Shown here in pieces: positions 1 to 12,609 of a stretch of DNA of 64,000 nucleotides; positions within the stretch are counted from its first letter, which is position 1; every line of letters begins with the position of its first letter. Both the position numbers and the translations under genes were made by a program. The notes beneath the pieces were generated by a model. The model searched no databases. It saw only the letters and a list, made by a program, of their open reading frames with translations, and had not been told where the DNA came from. Source of the DNA: Aselliscus stoliczkanus (lineage: Eukaryota; Chordata; Mammalia; Chiroptera; Hipposideridae); assembly GCA_033961575.1 (NCBI GenBank), contig CM066728.1:107774852-107838851 (forward strand). Reading direction: 5' to 3'.

Positions 1-34
1 GGTTTCTGTATACATTTATAATTTCTTGCTTTAG

Positions 35-144
35 TGTGCCGCCTTGGAGGGGCCCAAGCAAGAGGCTGCGGACGAAGTGGTTCAGATGCTACAGGACCGT
101 CTTCTGACACCCAAGCTTGTTTTACTGAAGTCTTGCATGGGTTT
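35..144 (+). other. Exon-like, CpG-containing segment at the window edge (function unknown)
   Basis: A pyrimidine-rich stretch ending in 'cttgctttag' at position 34 looks like a splice acceptor. The following 110 bp are clearly richer in G+C and CpG than the surroundings and are open in at least two frames. No strong donor follows. The best candidates are weak 'gt' dinucleotides near 111-133 and 141-142. An L1 tail begins soon after. It could be an untranslated or alternative exon, an ancient conserved element, or chance. I do not recognise the peptide in any frame. Confidence 0.25.
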
Positions 145-165
145 TTTGTTTTGTTTTGTTTTTAA

Positions 166-380
166 CATTTTATTTAGTTTTAAATTATTTTTAAAATATC
201 ATTAACTTTGTTGGAATAACATTGGTTAATAACATTATGTAAGTTTCACGTGACCAATTTTATAATACATCATCTCTACATTGCACTGTGTGCTCACCAC
301 TCAGAGTCTAGTCTCCTTCCGGCACCATATATTTGACCCCCTTTACCCTCTTCACCCCCCCACCCTTTATGGAAATCTCA
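166..380 (-). repeat. L1 3'-end fragment
   Basis: The segment contains the landmarks 'aatacatcatct', 'gtgctcaccactcagagt' and 'caccatatatttgaccc'. These are shared with the copies at 3846-3965 and 40856-41251 and match the antisense 3' end of L1 elements I associate with bats. The copy is diverged, with small indels. Confidence 0.6.
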
Positions 381-382
381 AT

Positions 383-595
383 TCAAATTACCTGGCCAGG
401 CAGAAGATGCTGGCAGGATCCTTTCTTCCCAACTCGGTAAAACATCTGCCACTGTGGGTTCCCTTGTCTCACGGAGTCCATTGCCCGACACGCTGTAACA
501 ACAGCTTGCTGTGTTTGCAAGGTTACTCCCTTGATGGCATGCTGTCGTATGGAGGCTGCTAAAACTCCCGGACCCGTCACAGACACACCGTTCAC
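383..595 (-). other. Unassigned coding-looking frame, possible transposon or retrovirus-like relic
   Basis: A 70-codon minus-strand frame reads like real protein (…VLAASIRQHAIKGVTL… then …WQMFYRVGKKGSC…) and lies in CpG-bearing sequence beside an L1 tail. I recognise no family. It has no start context or splice sites that would make it a gene. It may be the remnant of an old element or of a processed sequence. Confidence 0.2.
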
Positions 596-599
596 ACTT

Positions 600-3500
600 A
601 TATCCTTGTCGTTTGCTTAAAACTCTGTTCCAATAAAGAGGGGAAGAAATAGCGACCCTTCAAGATAGCGTGTTTCTCAGCCTGCTCCCTGAGCCTCATA
701 ACCGCCTCCGAAATGAGATCTAAATGTTTAATGTCCACGTAGACGGTAGTGCCATATTATGCTTTTGTTTGTTTATTGATTAAGATTGTCTCAGCTATTT
801 AGAGAGTATGTTCCAGTTGTAGGAATTGGTTTCTGAGGAGCAGTTTTATGCTATGCACAGAGGAAGGCTACTGGCAGGGTGAGTCATGCCCCTCTCAGGC
901 CATGGAGCCTTAATAGGACTAATTTGGAGGCCTGTCTTTGGTGTCTTCGCTGGCAGCACTTAATGTAATGCCTAAAATTACCCCTGCCCACAGAATCAGG
1001 TCAGACACTATTAATTCCACTCCCAGGTCCCTCAGATCTTTCTCTCGGACTCCTTGGTGTTCGCGTTGAGTGTCTTCCTACTTATGGATTCATGGATTGG
1101 CCTGCAAATTGTTTTGGAACTATGGAAGAGCTACATGCACATTTGAATGAGGATTAGCAACAGATCTTGGAAAGGGCATCTGAAGGGATCCAAATACTTA
1201 TTCCAGGTTGGGCCATCACTGGGGAAGGGCTGTGGGTGGTACTTGTCCCTTGAATTTAAAAAGCTGCTGTTATCTCCACATGAAATCTTAGGTGATTGAA
1301 AGACCATGAAAGAAAGGGTCCCAATATAGGATTTTTAAACTTGGGGTCTTGTGCCATACCACAGTATGAATGATTATTTTTCACGAATCTTGTATTTTTC
1401 TATTGAATCCTATAATTATATTTCACTGCATTCATGCCTTTGGTGAAGTATCCATTTGTTACATGTTGACAGTAAGAATATGTGACATGTCCTGCAGTTC
1501 TCTGTTGCCTCTTCTTCATGTTAATTTACTGGGAGCCTCACCCGACCCCTGAAAGGCTGTCTTCCTACCAGTTTGTAAGGTGGCCTGTTAACTGCCAACC
1601 TGCCCACTGTCCTGCCTCTCACCACTCTTTCCTTGAGTCCCTTACAGTCCCTGGGAGCCCTGGCATTGCTTGGCCTGCCACTTGGTCCCCTTGAGGCTGG
1701 AAAGTCATAACTTAGGCATCCTCAGTTACCTGTAAAGGCATAGCGAACTATATATACCCTTTTGGAAAACAAGGATGGAGCACTGGAAGGGAGCCCAAGG
1801 AGTCATTTCTGTGCCATAGCTCCATGTATGTCCCACAGCCCCATGTGGGTCCCATGGTTCCATATGTGTCCTGTGGCACATGAATGTCCCACAGCTCCAT
1901 GCATGTCCCATGGTGCTCCATTTTCTCTCCGGGTTTTGGCTGTCTGGGGTCTAATGCCGCCTGTAGTCATGAGGTGTCATGGTCTGAGCTGGATTTTTCC
2001 TTTTCTCTTAGATCTAGGAGCCTCATCAGCACAAGAGAGACTGCAATAGGTGATTTCTAGAGTCCTTGTGAAATTTCAGAGTCTTTGAGTCTGTAAACCT
2101 TGAGTAAAATGGTTTCTAGTATTTCTCTGTTCATCTAGTCTCAGATCTGCCATTTGACCTTTATAAATCACACATGTGATGACTGCATGACAGTGGCCTG
2201 CTTTTTACAAGGAAGAGTTAGGACATTTATTTTAATTTAAAATAGATTGCATGACATTGATTTTAATACTTAATTTTAATATTTTCATATGAATCTGATT
2301 AAAGTGCAGCATGATACACTAATTATTCAAAACTGTCTTGAACTCAGTGCTTTTCTCTGTAAAAACTACAATTTAAATAAACCAAAGGTGATTCCCTTTG
2401 GTTTCATGATTGGATATGAGTTATTTTCATATGAGTTTACTTGGGGAGGAAAAGTATTGTTTGGATATCCTTAAGAAGTCCATTGTTCCATAAATAAGTT
2501 GATTTTTGTTATCATGCATATGATTGAATTATATTATTTCATATAATATAATGTCAAAATCCCATGGGCAAAATATTTACATCTATTTGTGAGTGTAGCA
2601 ACTAAGGTGCACTGCCTGTGTTTACATTCAAGACTACATTTGGGGGCTGGGGGTGGAGGCGGGGGAGAAAGAACTAAAAAGAAAACCCAAAAAAGAAACA
2701 AAAAGAACAAAAACCTATATTTGGGGATATATTTTTTTATTTTAAAGTCTGTTGCTAGTATGCTATCTGAAGCAAATGGAATATTAAAAAATGCCCCCTT
2801 CTCCGCTCTATACTGTAGGTGTGTAATGTTTGCTCATGAGTGCATTGAGGTCTCAGAAGGCGATGGACGTAGCATGGATCTCCTATGCATTCATCGTTGA
2901 GTGAACTGGTTCCAACACCTGCATTCCAGCTTTATGTTGTTATTGATCTTTGATGAAACAGCCCCTGCTGTATGTTTTTCATAAACAGTGATTAGGCTCT
3001 CAAAGTGACTTATTGAGTTCTGAGAATTAACAATAACATTTGTATTACTTGTGTGTTCTAGGCCATTAATGAAATAATTTATGAGAGTGAACATCTATAT
3101 TTTATCTGAAGATAAAATTTCCGTGTTTTGATTGATTTGCCTTGGCGGGGAAATAATTTTTATTATTTTAAGACTTCAAATGGCATACTTTATAAGTGAA
3201 GCAGTTCCATGTGATTGCATTAAAACTGGGAATACGATTTTTGTAAAGTTATTGCCAGGATTCTGATTGAAATCAGTCATTTCTTTGGCCTCACATGGTA
3301 TATGATTGTGTTTTATTTATCTTTAAACATGTTCTAGTCTTTCTAAGCATTAAATCCATCTCTCACACTGAAAGTAGATAAAAGTCTTGTCCTTATTTTA
3401 CGTATGAAGGAAGAGTTGGCAATTAAATGTGGGGTGAATCAAGTTTTAATTAGACAGTATTTTTCTTGGATTTATGACCTCTTGTCTTCTTGTAATATAA

Positions 3501-3845
3501 AGACAAGGTATGTAAGTAAGTATGGAAGCATCTGAGAAAGCATTCGGTCAGCTCTAGCAGCCAGCAGTGCTGAGATTTCCCCTTTACCTGTGTGATAAAG
3601 GAAAGACACCAGTGAGGTTTCTAAATCGTATTTAGTTTGTCTGCTTATTTAATCGACATCTTAACTTTTAATTTTCTAGAAGCTTTTTAGTATTGAGTGA
3701 AAAAGGCCAGAGGTTGACTCTGGCTTTGGAAGAGTTATGTTTAATTTCCTCTTTTGTTTCCCCATTTCCCTTATGCGACTTGAGGGTGGATTTCTGAGAG
3801 CGTAGTCACATGCATTGAGTGATGCAGAAAGCAATTTCTGTCTTT
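600..3845. other. Unassigned intronic sequence
   Basis: Apart from the short tandem array near 1.8 kb and a G-rich patch at 2640-2668, I see no gene, RNA or named repeat here. It is AT-rich intron, probably including decayed repeats I cannot name. Confidence 0.5.
1818..1921. repeat. Degenerate short tandem repeat, unit about 18-20 bp
   Basis: Five or so imperfect units vary around 'agctccatgtatgtcccac', for example 'agccccatgtgggtcccatg' and 'agctccatgcatgtcccatg'. The unit length drifts, so this is an old, decayed tandem array. Confidence 0.6.
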
Positions 3846-3965
3846 TTCTTTTTAATTAAAATTTATTGAGGGTGACAATGGTTAGTAAAATTACATGCGT
3901 TGCAATTCTGTAACACATCATCTATCCATCACATTGTGTGTTCATTCATAATCCGGAGCTCAGTG
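3846..3965 (-). repeat. L1 3'-end fragment
   Basis: 'tttttaattaaaatttattg' followed by 'gggtgacaatggttagtaaa' and 'acacatcatct' match the same antisense L1 3' terminus as the copy at 40856. It is truncated to the terminal ~120 bp. Confidence 0.65.
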
Positions 3966-4289
3966 CGTCATTCTGTGCTGACGCGCCACACCAATCCTCC
4001 AATCCACAGTGTGACAGGCTGCCATAAAGCAATTTGACCATTCCCCCCTTGAAAGCACCTCTGAGCACACATGAGACAGACTACACACCCTATTAACTGA
4101 AATCAGTGAGGCCAGACCCTGACGCCAGGAGTGGCTTGCTAACAGTGTGCTCCTGGCCGTTCTCAGGAGGTAGCTAAAAACTGTCACTCTCATTTATAGT
4201 TTTGGATTTCACGCCACTGTATTTCCTGGCTTCAGCACACAGAGTGTTTTCAATTCCACTTGTTTGAAGATAAAAGGAGAGGTCCAGTT

Positions 4290-6060
4290 CATTAATAATC
4301 CAACCAAAATTCACTGAGTGCCCATTAAGTGCCAGGAATGGTTTCCTTCCCTGGGGTTACCACGATAAGCAAAACAGGTAGAAATCTCGGCCTGTGCGGA
4401 GTTTACATCCTATGAGAGGAGACAGGCAGTAATTAGATGATGTGATAGGGAGCAGGTTACATAGAGGTAAGGGCCGAGGAAACCATAAAGCAGGCAACGG
4501 GTCAGGTGGGGGATGGCTCTTGCAGTTTGCATCAAGGTAACCAGGTGAGCAGGCATTTACCTGTTGCCTGTCAGCTGCACACTTGCCCCTTCTTAGTCTC
4601 TGCAGCTGGTCAGGGGGTCAGAAAAACTTAGGCCCCTGTGCTGGCTGTGTTCCTGTGAGATGTGACTGGCAGGGACCAGCAGTTGCTGAGGTGGCTGGAG
4701 GAAGGGAGACGATCACGCTTGTGCCTCCGACAGCCAGGCTGAGGAGTGGGGTGAGTGGGACTCCCCAGCCAGGGAGCAGGCAGTGCTTTTTGGCAGTTGC
4801 CACTGGAGTCACAGCTGCTGGCGAGGAGCCCAGCTTGGGGACCGGCTATGGGCTCCAGCCCAGCTTGTTAGCAGCTGCTCACGTCTGTGTGCCCTGGTTC
4901 TTCCCTTTGGCTCTCCCAGGCCCCATCCTCCATTCTTTTGCTTTATCAGTTCTTATAATACCTTTACAACCAATTCCCTCTGTTACATTTTCTCTACTTG
5001 AGCTACCTAAGGTGGCGTCTGTTTTCGTGGCTGGATTGTGACTGATACAGAAGGACCCATTGAGTGGGGACTTAAAGGAGGCCAGGGGGCAAGCCATGTG
5101 GATAACGGCGGTAAGAGTGTCCCAGGCAGAGGGAAGAGGAAGTGCAAAGGCCCTGAGGCGAGGCCATGCTCGGTAGGTTTAACAACAAGGAGGCCAAGAT
5201 GACCAGCATGGAGTGAATCTCAGGAAAGGGTAATGGAGATAAGGTCAGAAAGGGGCCAGGTCCTATAGGGCCTTTAAGAATTTTGACTTTTATGCTAACT
5301 GAGGTGGGAAGCCACTGAAAGAATCTGAGTAGAGGAACGACATGATCTAACATAACTTAAAAGGGTCACCCTGACTGCTGTGCTAAGGATAGCCTGGGTG
5401 GGGGGGGATGCAGGGCGGGGAGACCACGTTGGGGGCTGGTGAGTGATCTGATCTGGGGATAGTGGTGGCTTGGATGAGGGTGTCCTCAGCAGACACAGGG
5501 AGGCGTGGTGTGTTCTGCAGATAGCTTAATTTGGAAGTCAAGTGCAAAGCATTTTCTTCCAGATTGTATATGTGCTGTGAGAAGAGAAAGGCAAGAGTGA
5601 CTCTAAGGCTTTTGATCTGAGCAATTTGGAAGAGTGGGGGCACTGTTTACTGAGATGGAGAAGACCATAACCGAGTCGCATCTGGGAAGGGTATCAGGAG
5701 CACCATTTGTGATACTGAAGTGTAAATGTTTCTGTGGCATCCAGATGGGATTGCTGAATAGTCAGTTACATGTACGTCTCCAAGTTCTGGGGGAGCAGTC
5801 TTGGCTGCAGGTCGGCATTTGGGAGTTATTAGCATACTTGTATAGATATCATTTAAAGCCATAGACTGGGTGAAGTTTCTAGGGGAGAAAGTGTAGCTAG
5901 AAACGAGAAGAGGCCCACTGAGCGAGCCCTGGAGCCATTCAGTACATAGTGTTTGGAGAGATGAGACAGCAAATAAGATGGACAAGGGACAGTCAGAGAT
6001 GTCCTGGAAGCCACATGAAGAATGTGTTTCTTTCACTGTGGCTGAACAGGCTAAGATCTA
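4290..6060 (-). repeat. Ancient L2-associated interspersed repeat, interrupted
   Basis: Blocks such as 'aagtgcaaaggccctgaggc', 'gggaagccactgaaagaatc', 'gatagtggtggcttggatga', 'tttactgagatggagaagac' and 'gtcctggaagcca' follow in order a long mammalian interspersed repeat. As I remember it, this repeat begins with an antisense L2-like end (here 'attaagtgccaggaatggtt'). I am unsure of its library name. About 4550-5055 does not fit the repeat and looks like a later insertion. Every long frame in this stretch, including a 152-codon one at 4583-5041, runs through repeat DNA. Confidence 0.55.
4550..5055. mobile_element. Probable insertion inside the ancient repeat, LTR-like, family uncertain
   Basis: This ~500-bp segment separates two parts of the older repeat. 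It is more GC-rich and ends in 'tggattgtgactgatacaga', which resembles the 3' end of some mammalian LTRs. I could not define duplications at its edges. Confidence 0.3.
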
Positions 6061-6394
6061 AAGCTTGGCTCTCAACACCTGAAAACAGGTGGCTGCTATG
6101 AATGTACTAGCAGCGTCTTAAGGCCAAGCCTGGGTCCACTTCAGCAGCCAAATAATTTGGCAGATGACTATCTGTCAGACTCTTCAGGTTATCGTGGCAC
6201 ATACCACGTATTGGAATATGAATATACCTTGAATGGTGGCCAAGGAAAAAATTGCCCTGGTGATTTTTGAGACACAGTATTGTATGAGGTTACTAGCTAT
6301 AAAAGGAGAAATCTCAGAAGTTGGTCTGGTACCCTTAATGGAGGTCATTAGTAGCCAGTTGTTGAGTAGAAGGAGCAATATGGTCAAGAAACAA

Positions 6395-6560
6395 GGTGTT
6401 GGGTTTGTGTCCTGTGACTTAATAACCATGTGAACTTGGGCGAGTTACCCAATAATTCTGTGCCTCCATTAACACTTTAAAAATGGAGATGATAATGCTA
6501 CTTTGTAGGATTATTGGGTAGGGGAAAGTACAAAGTACTCCAGTGCCAGGTGTCATTTAT
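6395..6560 (+). repeat. MIR SINE
   Basis: The core 'catgtgaacttgggcgagtt' with the following 'ctgtgcctccatt...aaaatggagatgataatgct' is a sense-oriented MIR pattern. It is decayed. Confidence 0.7.
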
Positions 6561-7599
6561 CCACCATTACAAATAGCTGACTTTGAGCAAAAATGTAGTT
6601 ATGTAACCCTTCTAACCATTAGCAGTTTTTGAACACTCTATGAGGCACAGTAGTATAAGGAACAAGCAGTGAATAAGACATGTGACTATTTGGCCTTCAT
6701 GATTTCTGTCTGGGTTTTAATCACTATGTAATGCAAACATATGTTGAGAACTTCTTATTTAGTGGTTAAAGGGAAAAACCCCAAATCATGTCATTATCAT
6801 TCAAGCTAGATGTAAGCATTTCCTAAAATTATAAAAATGAACTACCATATATTAAAGCATGATTCATTCAAATTTAGAAATCATTTGAATGCTTTTGTTT
6901 CTGAATCCCAAAATATCAGCCCTACTAAAACAATCCCATCTACAAATATAAAGCTCCAGCATAAAAATGATAAATCTTCCATTTTACGGTGGGACCACAA
7001 AATCTTAGATGCTAAGTTCATGGATCAAGGTATAAATCTGAAACCCTAATCGATTAGTTTGGGGACTATAAATGCTAACTAAAGCAGAATTCTTCTTTCT
7101 TGATGGAGTTTTTAACCATAACATTTAGCACAGATTTTGGAAGTTTTATCCAGATTGTCAGAGAGCTTCCATCATGTATGTCTCATTTGTCTCTTATTTG
7201 ACCAAGATTTGAAAAACAGGTGATTTTTTATTTTATGTTGAAAAATGATATAGAGGACTTTATCATCTAGTCATGATGGAAACAGGGGACTTGATTTACC
7301 ACTTGCTTTAAACAAGAAAACCAGACAAAATATTAGAAAGTTTTCAGGCAATGGACAACAGGCAGAGGGCAGAGCAAGATTGTAATTCCTTAGAGAAAAG
7401 AAATGAATAAGAGTCTCATAATTGGCTCAACTCACTGGAAGTAGTTTCTAAGACATAGCCCAGTGATAGAGAATCCAAACATAAACCAGCATAAATCAAG
7501 CCTCAGTATGTTTAAAAGGGTGCCTGTGTCATTGCTGTTAAATTGCTGTTAAATTAAAAAATAGTAACAGGATGACATATGGAAAATTATGTTGGACTT

Positions 7600-8925
7600 T
7601 AATCTATTGAATTCTAAATGACTCATAGGTCAAAGAACAAATAAAAAGGGAAATTCTAAAATATTTCCATTTAAATGAGAGTAAAAGCTCAACCTAATCC
7701 TAATTTGTGGCATATACCCAAAGCGGAGCTTAAGGGGAGATATATAGCATTATTTGCTTATATTAGGATGGAGAAAGACCTGTTACCAATGATTTTGGGA
7801 TCTTCCTTAGGGAAATTAGAAGGAAAAAAAAATTAAATCTATGGTAAACAGAAGGAAGAAAAAAAACAAAGATAAGAGAATAAATCAGTTAAGTGGGAAA
7901 AAACATAATGAAGAGCAATGAAACGAAAGCTTAGTTCTTTAACAAGAGCAATGATATCAATAAACTTCTAACCACATTGATTAAGAAACAAGAGAGGACA
8001 TTTATCAATATTAGGAATGAGTGAGGAGACATCACTATAGAACCTACAGGACAAAAAAGGATAGTTAGAAAGCAATGAACAAGTTTATGCCAATAAATTT
8101 GACAATTTAGATGACATGGACAAATTCTTTGAAGATACAATCTATCCAAATTCCCCTAAGAAGAGACAGATAACCTGACTAATTCTTTATCTATTAAAGG
8201 AATTACATTTGAAGTTTAAAATATTTCAACAAAGAAAACTTCAAATTCAGAGGTCTTCAATAGTGAATTTTAACAAATATTTAAGGAAAAAAATACTAAT
8301 TCCACTCATTCAGTGTACGAGAGAATGGAATACCTCTTGGCTTATTTAAGAAGTTGTCATTATTACTCTTTTACCAAAGCCAGACAAGACATTCCAAAAT
8401 TTAAAACTACAGACCAGCAACTCTCACAATTCTTAATCAAAGGTACACAGCATCTTCATTCTTTCTAACCAAAAAATGGGAAACACAAACATCCATCAGT
8501 GGGAGTGGACAAATTAATTATGTAAAATAGAATACCATGGACAATGAAAAGAAACAAACTACTTATACAGAACAAAAAAAAAAAAGTATTGTGCTATCTC
8601 CAAAGTACTGAGCTAAGTGAAAGATTCCAGATGTAAAAGACTACAGCCGCTGTATTATTCCATTATGTGAAATTCTAAAGAAGACAAAACTACGGTTGTG
8701 GAATACCTATCAGTGGTTGTCTAAATACAGGGCAAAGAAAAGAATTCACTGCAAAGTTTTGTGAGAGAACATGTAAGTCGATACAAGTATTTTACTAGTA
8801 CATTATGATCATCCTGGTGGTGACAAGGTTTATGCGTTCATTAAAAGTCATTGAATTCAAGTTGGTAAATATTATTATGTCTAAATTATACCTCAATAAA
8901 GCCAGTTAAAAAAATTATATAGGTC
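7600..8925 (+). mobile_element. Old L1 fragment: ORF2 3' part plus 3'UTR
   Basis: Ordered landmarks match L1 ORF2: 'aaagcggagcttaaggggag', 'tatagcattatttgcttata', 'gacatcactatagaacctac', 'atttgacaatttagatgaca' and 'aaagccagacaagacattcc'. L1-type 3' sequence follows ('aacatccatcagtgggagtg', 'ctaagtgaaagattccagat', then 'acctcaataaagccagtta'). The frame is broken by many stops and indels and the 5' part is missing, so it is dead. This is an L1M-age element. Confidence 0.75.
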
Positions 8926-9610
8926 CCAACTCTAATGGAGAAGCATGGACTTATTAAGAATGTAGGATCCGTAATCAAATTGCTTTAAGAAGTAGCCTAA
9001 GTTCGTCAAAACACAATGCCTGCCACGTTTCCTTGGCACTAAGGCCAAGCATTATGTGAGAACTTTACCCTGAGAAAGGTAATTATGCATAATGTTTTAT
9101 GCAACATTTAGTAAAATGTGTAACTATGTACTCGTATATCAGAAAATCTCCCTAAAATCCGAACTATTCAGGTCTATACTGAAAAGCCACCCCATAAACT
9201 GTTTAATCAGTAAAGTTTTGCTCCCAAAGTTATTTTAAAAGATAAGAACCCTAATAATTCAGGGTAACTTGATGTAAGAAAGGTAATTTATATAGAAAGT
9301 TTCTTCTTTAAACACTGTCCTGGCCCAAGGGTGATCTTAGGAGGAAAATATTCTAACACATGTGTGCTTTGAGAAGATGCCATCACATCTGACAAATGCT
9401 GACTTGTAGGTTACTTTTTGATTTAAGAGATAGTAGTACTTCTTGGAATTTGAAGTTATCAAAACCACAGAGAGGAAATGAGAGAGTACCTTTGGTCGTA
9501 ATGCGTACAACTCTTCTGTTTCTTTTCAGGGCTGATTTTCTATAGGTGGTCTTTCACTTTTCACTCCTATAATTAGAAGTGGGGCAATCAGAGGAGCCAT
9601 TAGTACAGAG
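8926..9610. other. Unassigned intronic sequence
   Basis: I see nothing recognisable here. Confidence 0.4.
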
Positions 9611-9800
9611 CAGCGCTGTGTAATAGAGCCTCCTATGAGGATGGAAATGCTTATATCATGTGCTAACAAATATGTAGCCATTAGCCGTGTGTAGCTGTTG
9701 AATTGCTAATGCAACTGAAATAATGGATGTTTAATTTTATTTAATCTCACTTAGTTAAAATGAAACTATACGTAGGCATCTATTGGTGGTGACTCCCAGC
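9611..9800 (+). repeat. hAT/Charlie-type DNA transposon relic
   Basis: 'cagcgctgtgtaatagag' is a decayed CAGTGCTGTCCAATAGA-type terminus. It is followed by 'atgtagccattagccgtgtg' and an AT-rich core with 'tttaattttatttaatctca', as in short non-autonomous mammalian hAT elements. Confidence 0.55.
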
Positions 9801-12540
9801 CTGGGAAGCACAGGTATATAGACTTTGGCTTCTAATACTATATAATAAATATTGACATAGGCTTTTGCTCTTGTGTGTCAACACAAAGGCTCTTATATCT
9901 GGGCATCGCATTGGAATCAGGCTTTCCGAAAGCATCATGGTTCATGTTTTAAGAAAACTGAGCTAGGAAAAAGAAAACTGTGTAATCGATACACTCCTGC
10001 TATTACTTCTCTGATGTAAAGAAGATCTCTTATTGTCTTTCTTTTTGGTTTTAATTTCTTTAAGTAGAAAATGAGGTATATCAGGGTATTATATGAAAAG
10101 TTTTACCACAGTGATGAGTCTATTGTTCCTTAAACTAGGATAATAAGGGAGCCCAAGGGACATTTGGGACATCCTTTATCTCTTCAAGAAAACTCCCTGT
10201 TCTCTTTGTCTTCAAATGATAACATAATAAGATCCTGTATTATAAGAGCAAAATAGAAATTGAGGTTCTATTGACATGGACTACATTTTTTTTTATCACA
10301 AATGTTCATTTAGTAGGAAAAATTAATATAGTTTATATGAAGAATGGTTTGACCTTTCATTTACCACAATTAGATTCCCACAATTAATATATAAAGAGTT
10401 TAGAATCATATTCCACTTTAAGCTTTTCATTTTTTCTTGCTACCTAGAAGGAAATAATTAAGAGATGAAATATTAATATCTATTTTAAGTCATCAATGCA
10501 GTGAAGTTTAGAAACTGTTACTCTGAAAGCTGTATAAAGCTGGTTATGAAGCTTACAAAATCAATGAGAAATATCTTGGCTGCATGTAACGAGCTAATAG
10601 TGGTTTAAAGCATAAGGATATTTATTGTTCCCTAACTAGAAATAACGAGTTAGTCTCTCCAGGGCTGGTTCAGAAGTGTCAGCAAGTCCCAAGCTCTGTC
10701 ATTTCACTCTGTCATCCTCATGGAGGATGGCTTTTGCCTTTTGTTTTTATTTCATGTTTGGATGGCAGCTGGCAGTATTTGAAGGCAGGCAATGGTGGGG
10801 GGATGGAGGATAACCAACTTCTTTACTCATCTGTTTCATATCAGAAGTCAACAACAAAGGCATAGTCTTTCATGTGCAGAATTGTTTACATGCAAGTGGC
10901 CAGAGTTACGTCACAGACGGCCTCTAGGTAGAAGGGAAGGGAAGGGTCTGGCAAATTGGAATGGCGAAAATCACAATTTAACCCGAGTCCTGTAGGCCAG
11001 GGAATAGAGTGAGATGATTGGGTGCAATATTTAAGAGGCACCAAAAAGTTTAGGGATCAAGATAAATAATATATTAATGCAATATTTAAAAAGAGTCAAT
11101 ATTAATGGCAAAAAAGAATCCATGATGAAGAGACGATTTGGATTTTAAATAGAGTGGATCGGTACAGTCTCCTGCCAATCCCTATTAGAGTTCTAATGTG
11201 CATTTAAGATATGGAAAGTTTGTTCATCTTGGATTTTTTTTCTCATTAATTTAGACCTTTAAAAATATTACATTACAGTCTTATTTTGATAGGTTAGTTT
11301 TTTGGCCCCCCTCTTAAATTCGATAGTGCAGGCGAGGATCCTGTTCCCCTTACCCTGGTCCCAGACCTGGTGTGGAACAAAATTAGGTTCAGTTAGTGAG
11401 GAGGAGCTGGGGCAGCCCCTCTCCACAGTTGTGTGATTGGTTCTGGGGTTTCTACCATATGAACGTTCATGAATGTGTGTCCTTATACCTGCTCCATGGC
11501 AAATGTCTGTCTCTCCTTTTAGTTTCTAAAACTCTGGTTGATAAGCAGTGTCTACGCTATCTTGAATTTCTCTCTGAACAATGAATACTTAAAATACGCT
11601 CTTTGAAAAACTGCCCAGACACTCTCTTGACAAGAAACAGAAACCTTACCCTTAGCAGATTGCTCCCAACCATGCAGAAGTGCAGGAATTTCCCGTTTTT
11701 GTGTTTTCTCATTTTAAAAGAAATATTCTTGAGTGATTTGAAATTTAAAAGATGATTCATGAAAAGGTTGAGAGGCTATAAAGATCTCTTGGTGCCTTTT
11801 CATGTCTCTTGAAATGGGCAATGAGAATTGGACTCTGAAAATGACTGAGTGTATTCTCAAAGAACTCATGTTATAAAATGATAGAAATTAAAATTATGCA
11901 ATGTGGAAGCTGGCACAAAAGAATTCACCCTCCTATGTAATCTTAATCTCACTCTATCTTTGGTCTGATTAAGTACCAGTTGAAGTTGATTAGCTGTTTA
12001 TTTGAGACCTCTTAAGCTTTTATTTTATTTTTTCCCTCAACTGTCATGACAAAAGCAAGCCATCTCTCAGTGGGAAAGCTTTAAAATTCTATCAGGATGT
12101 GTTTGCGAGTATCAGTAACTCTCTGCTGATGAAAATTTCATACGAAAAAATTTCATCTAGGCCTGTGAAGCTTGACTAATACAGATATGTAGTAGGAATT
12201 TCATGCAAGACTATAAAATAAATTTGTATTAAAGGGCCACATGTATTATTCACACCACTTATGGGGTATAAATTCTTCAATCTCAAAGGTGTCTGCACAA
12301 AATAGTTCAGTGTCTTCTCTGATTTAATTCAGCTTTTCAAAGCTCTGGAGGGCAGTGTTTGGAATTGGGGATGGGGGAAGGGAAGAACATATGGAAATAA
12401 TAAATTTACATAGTTGGTCATTAAAGATGGCTGCTAGGAGAAAATTTAACCTGTGCCGCAGTGAAAGTGGGAAGATTACAGTGAACTTTGCATGTGTTTG
12501 TCATTACTGTTCTTAAAGACTCCCTTCCTCCTGAGCCAAA
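9801..12540. other. Unassigned intronic sequence
   Basis: 10585-10990 looks like an old interspersed repeat ('gggctggttcagaagtgtca', 'catcctcatggaggatggct'), but I cannot name it. The rest shows nothing I can support. Confidence 0.35.
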
Positions 12541-12547
12541 TCTGGGC

Positions 12548-12598
12548 GCCCACTTTTTTTTCTTTCTTTCTTTCTTTTCTTTTCTTTTTTTTTCTTTA
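12548..12598. repeat. CT-rich simple repeat (TTTC)n
   Basis: A pure pyrimidine run of 'tttc' and 'ttttc' units. An open minus-strand Lys/Glu-rich frame across it is an artefact. Confidence 0.9.
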
Positions 12599-12609
12599 AC
12601 CAACCAATG

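Noticed and set aside
4583..5041. 152-codon + frame, partly hydrophobic
   Set aside because: It lies wholly in a GC-rich insertion within an old interspersed repeat, and no family is recognised.
7531..7555. Two copies of 'attgctgttaa' in tandem
   Set aside because: It is a two-unit duplication of 11 bp, too small to be more than replication slippage.
12421..12603. Lys/Glu-rich minus-strand frame
   Set aside because: It begins in a (TTTC)n pyrimidine tract, so the apparent charged N-terminus is simple repeat.
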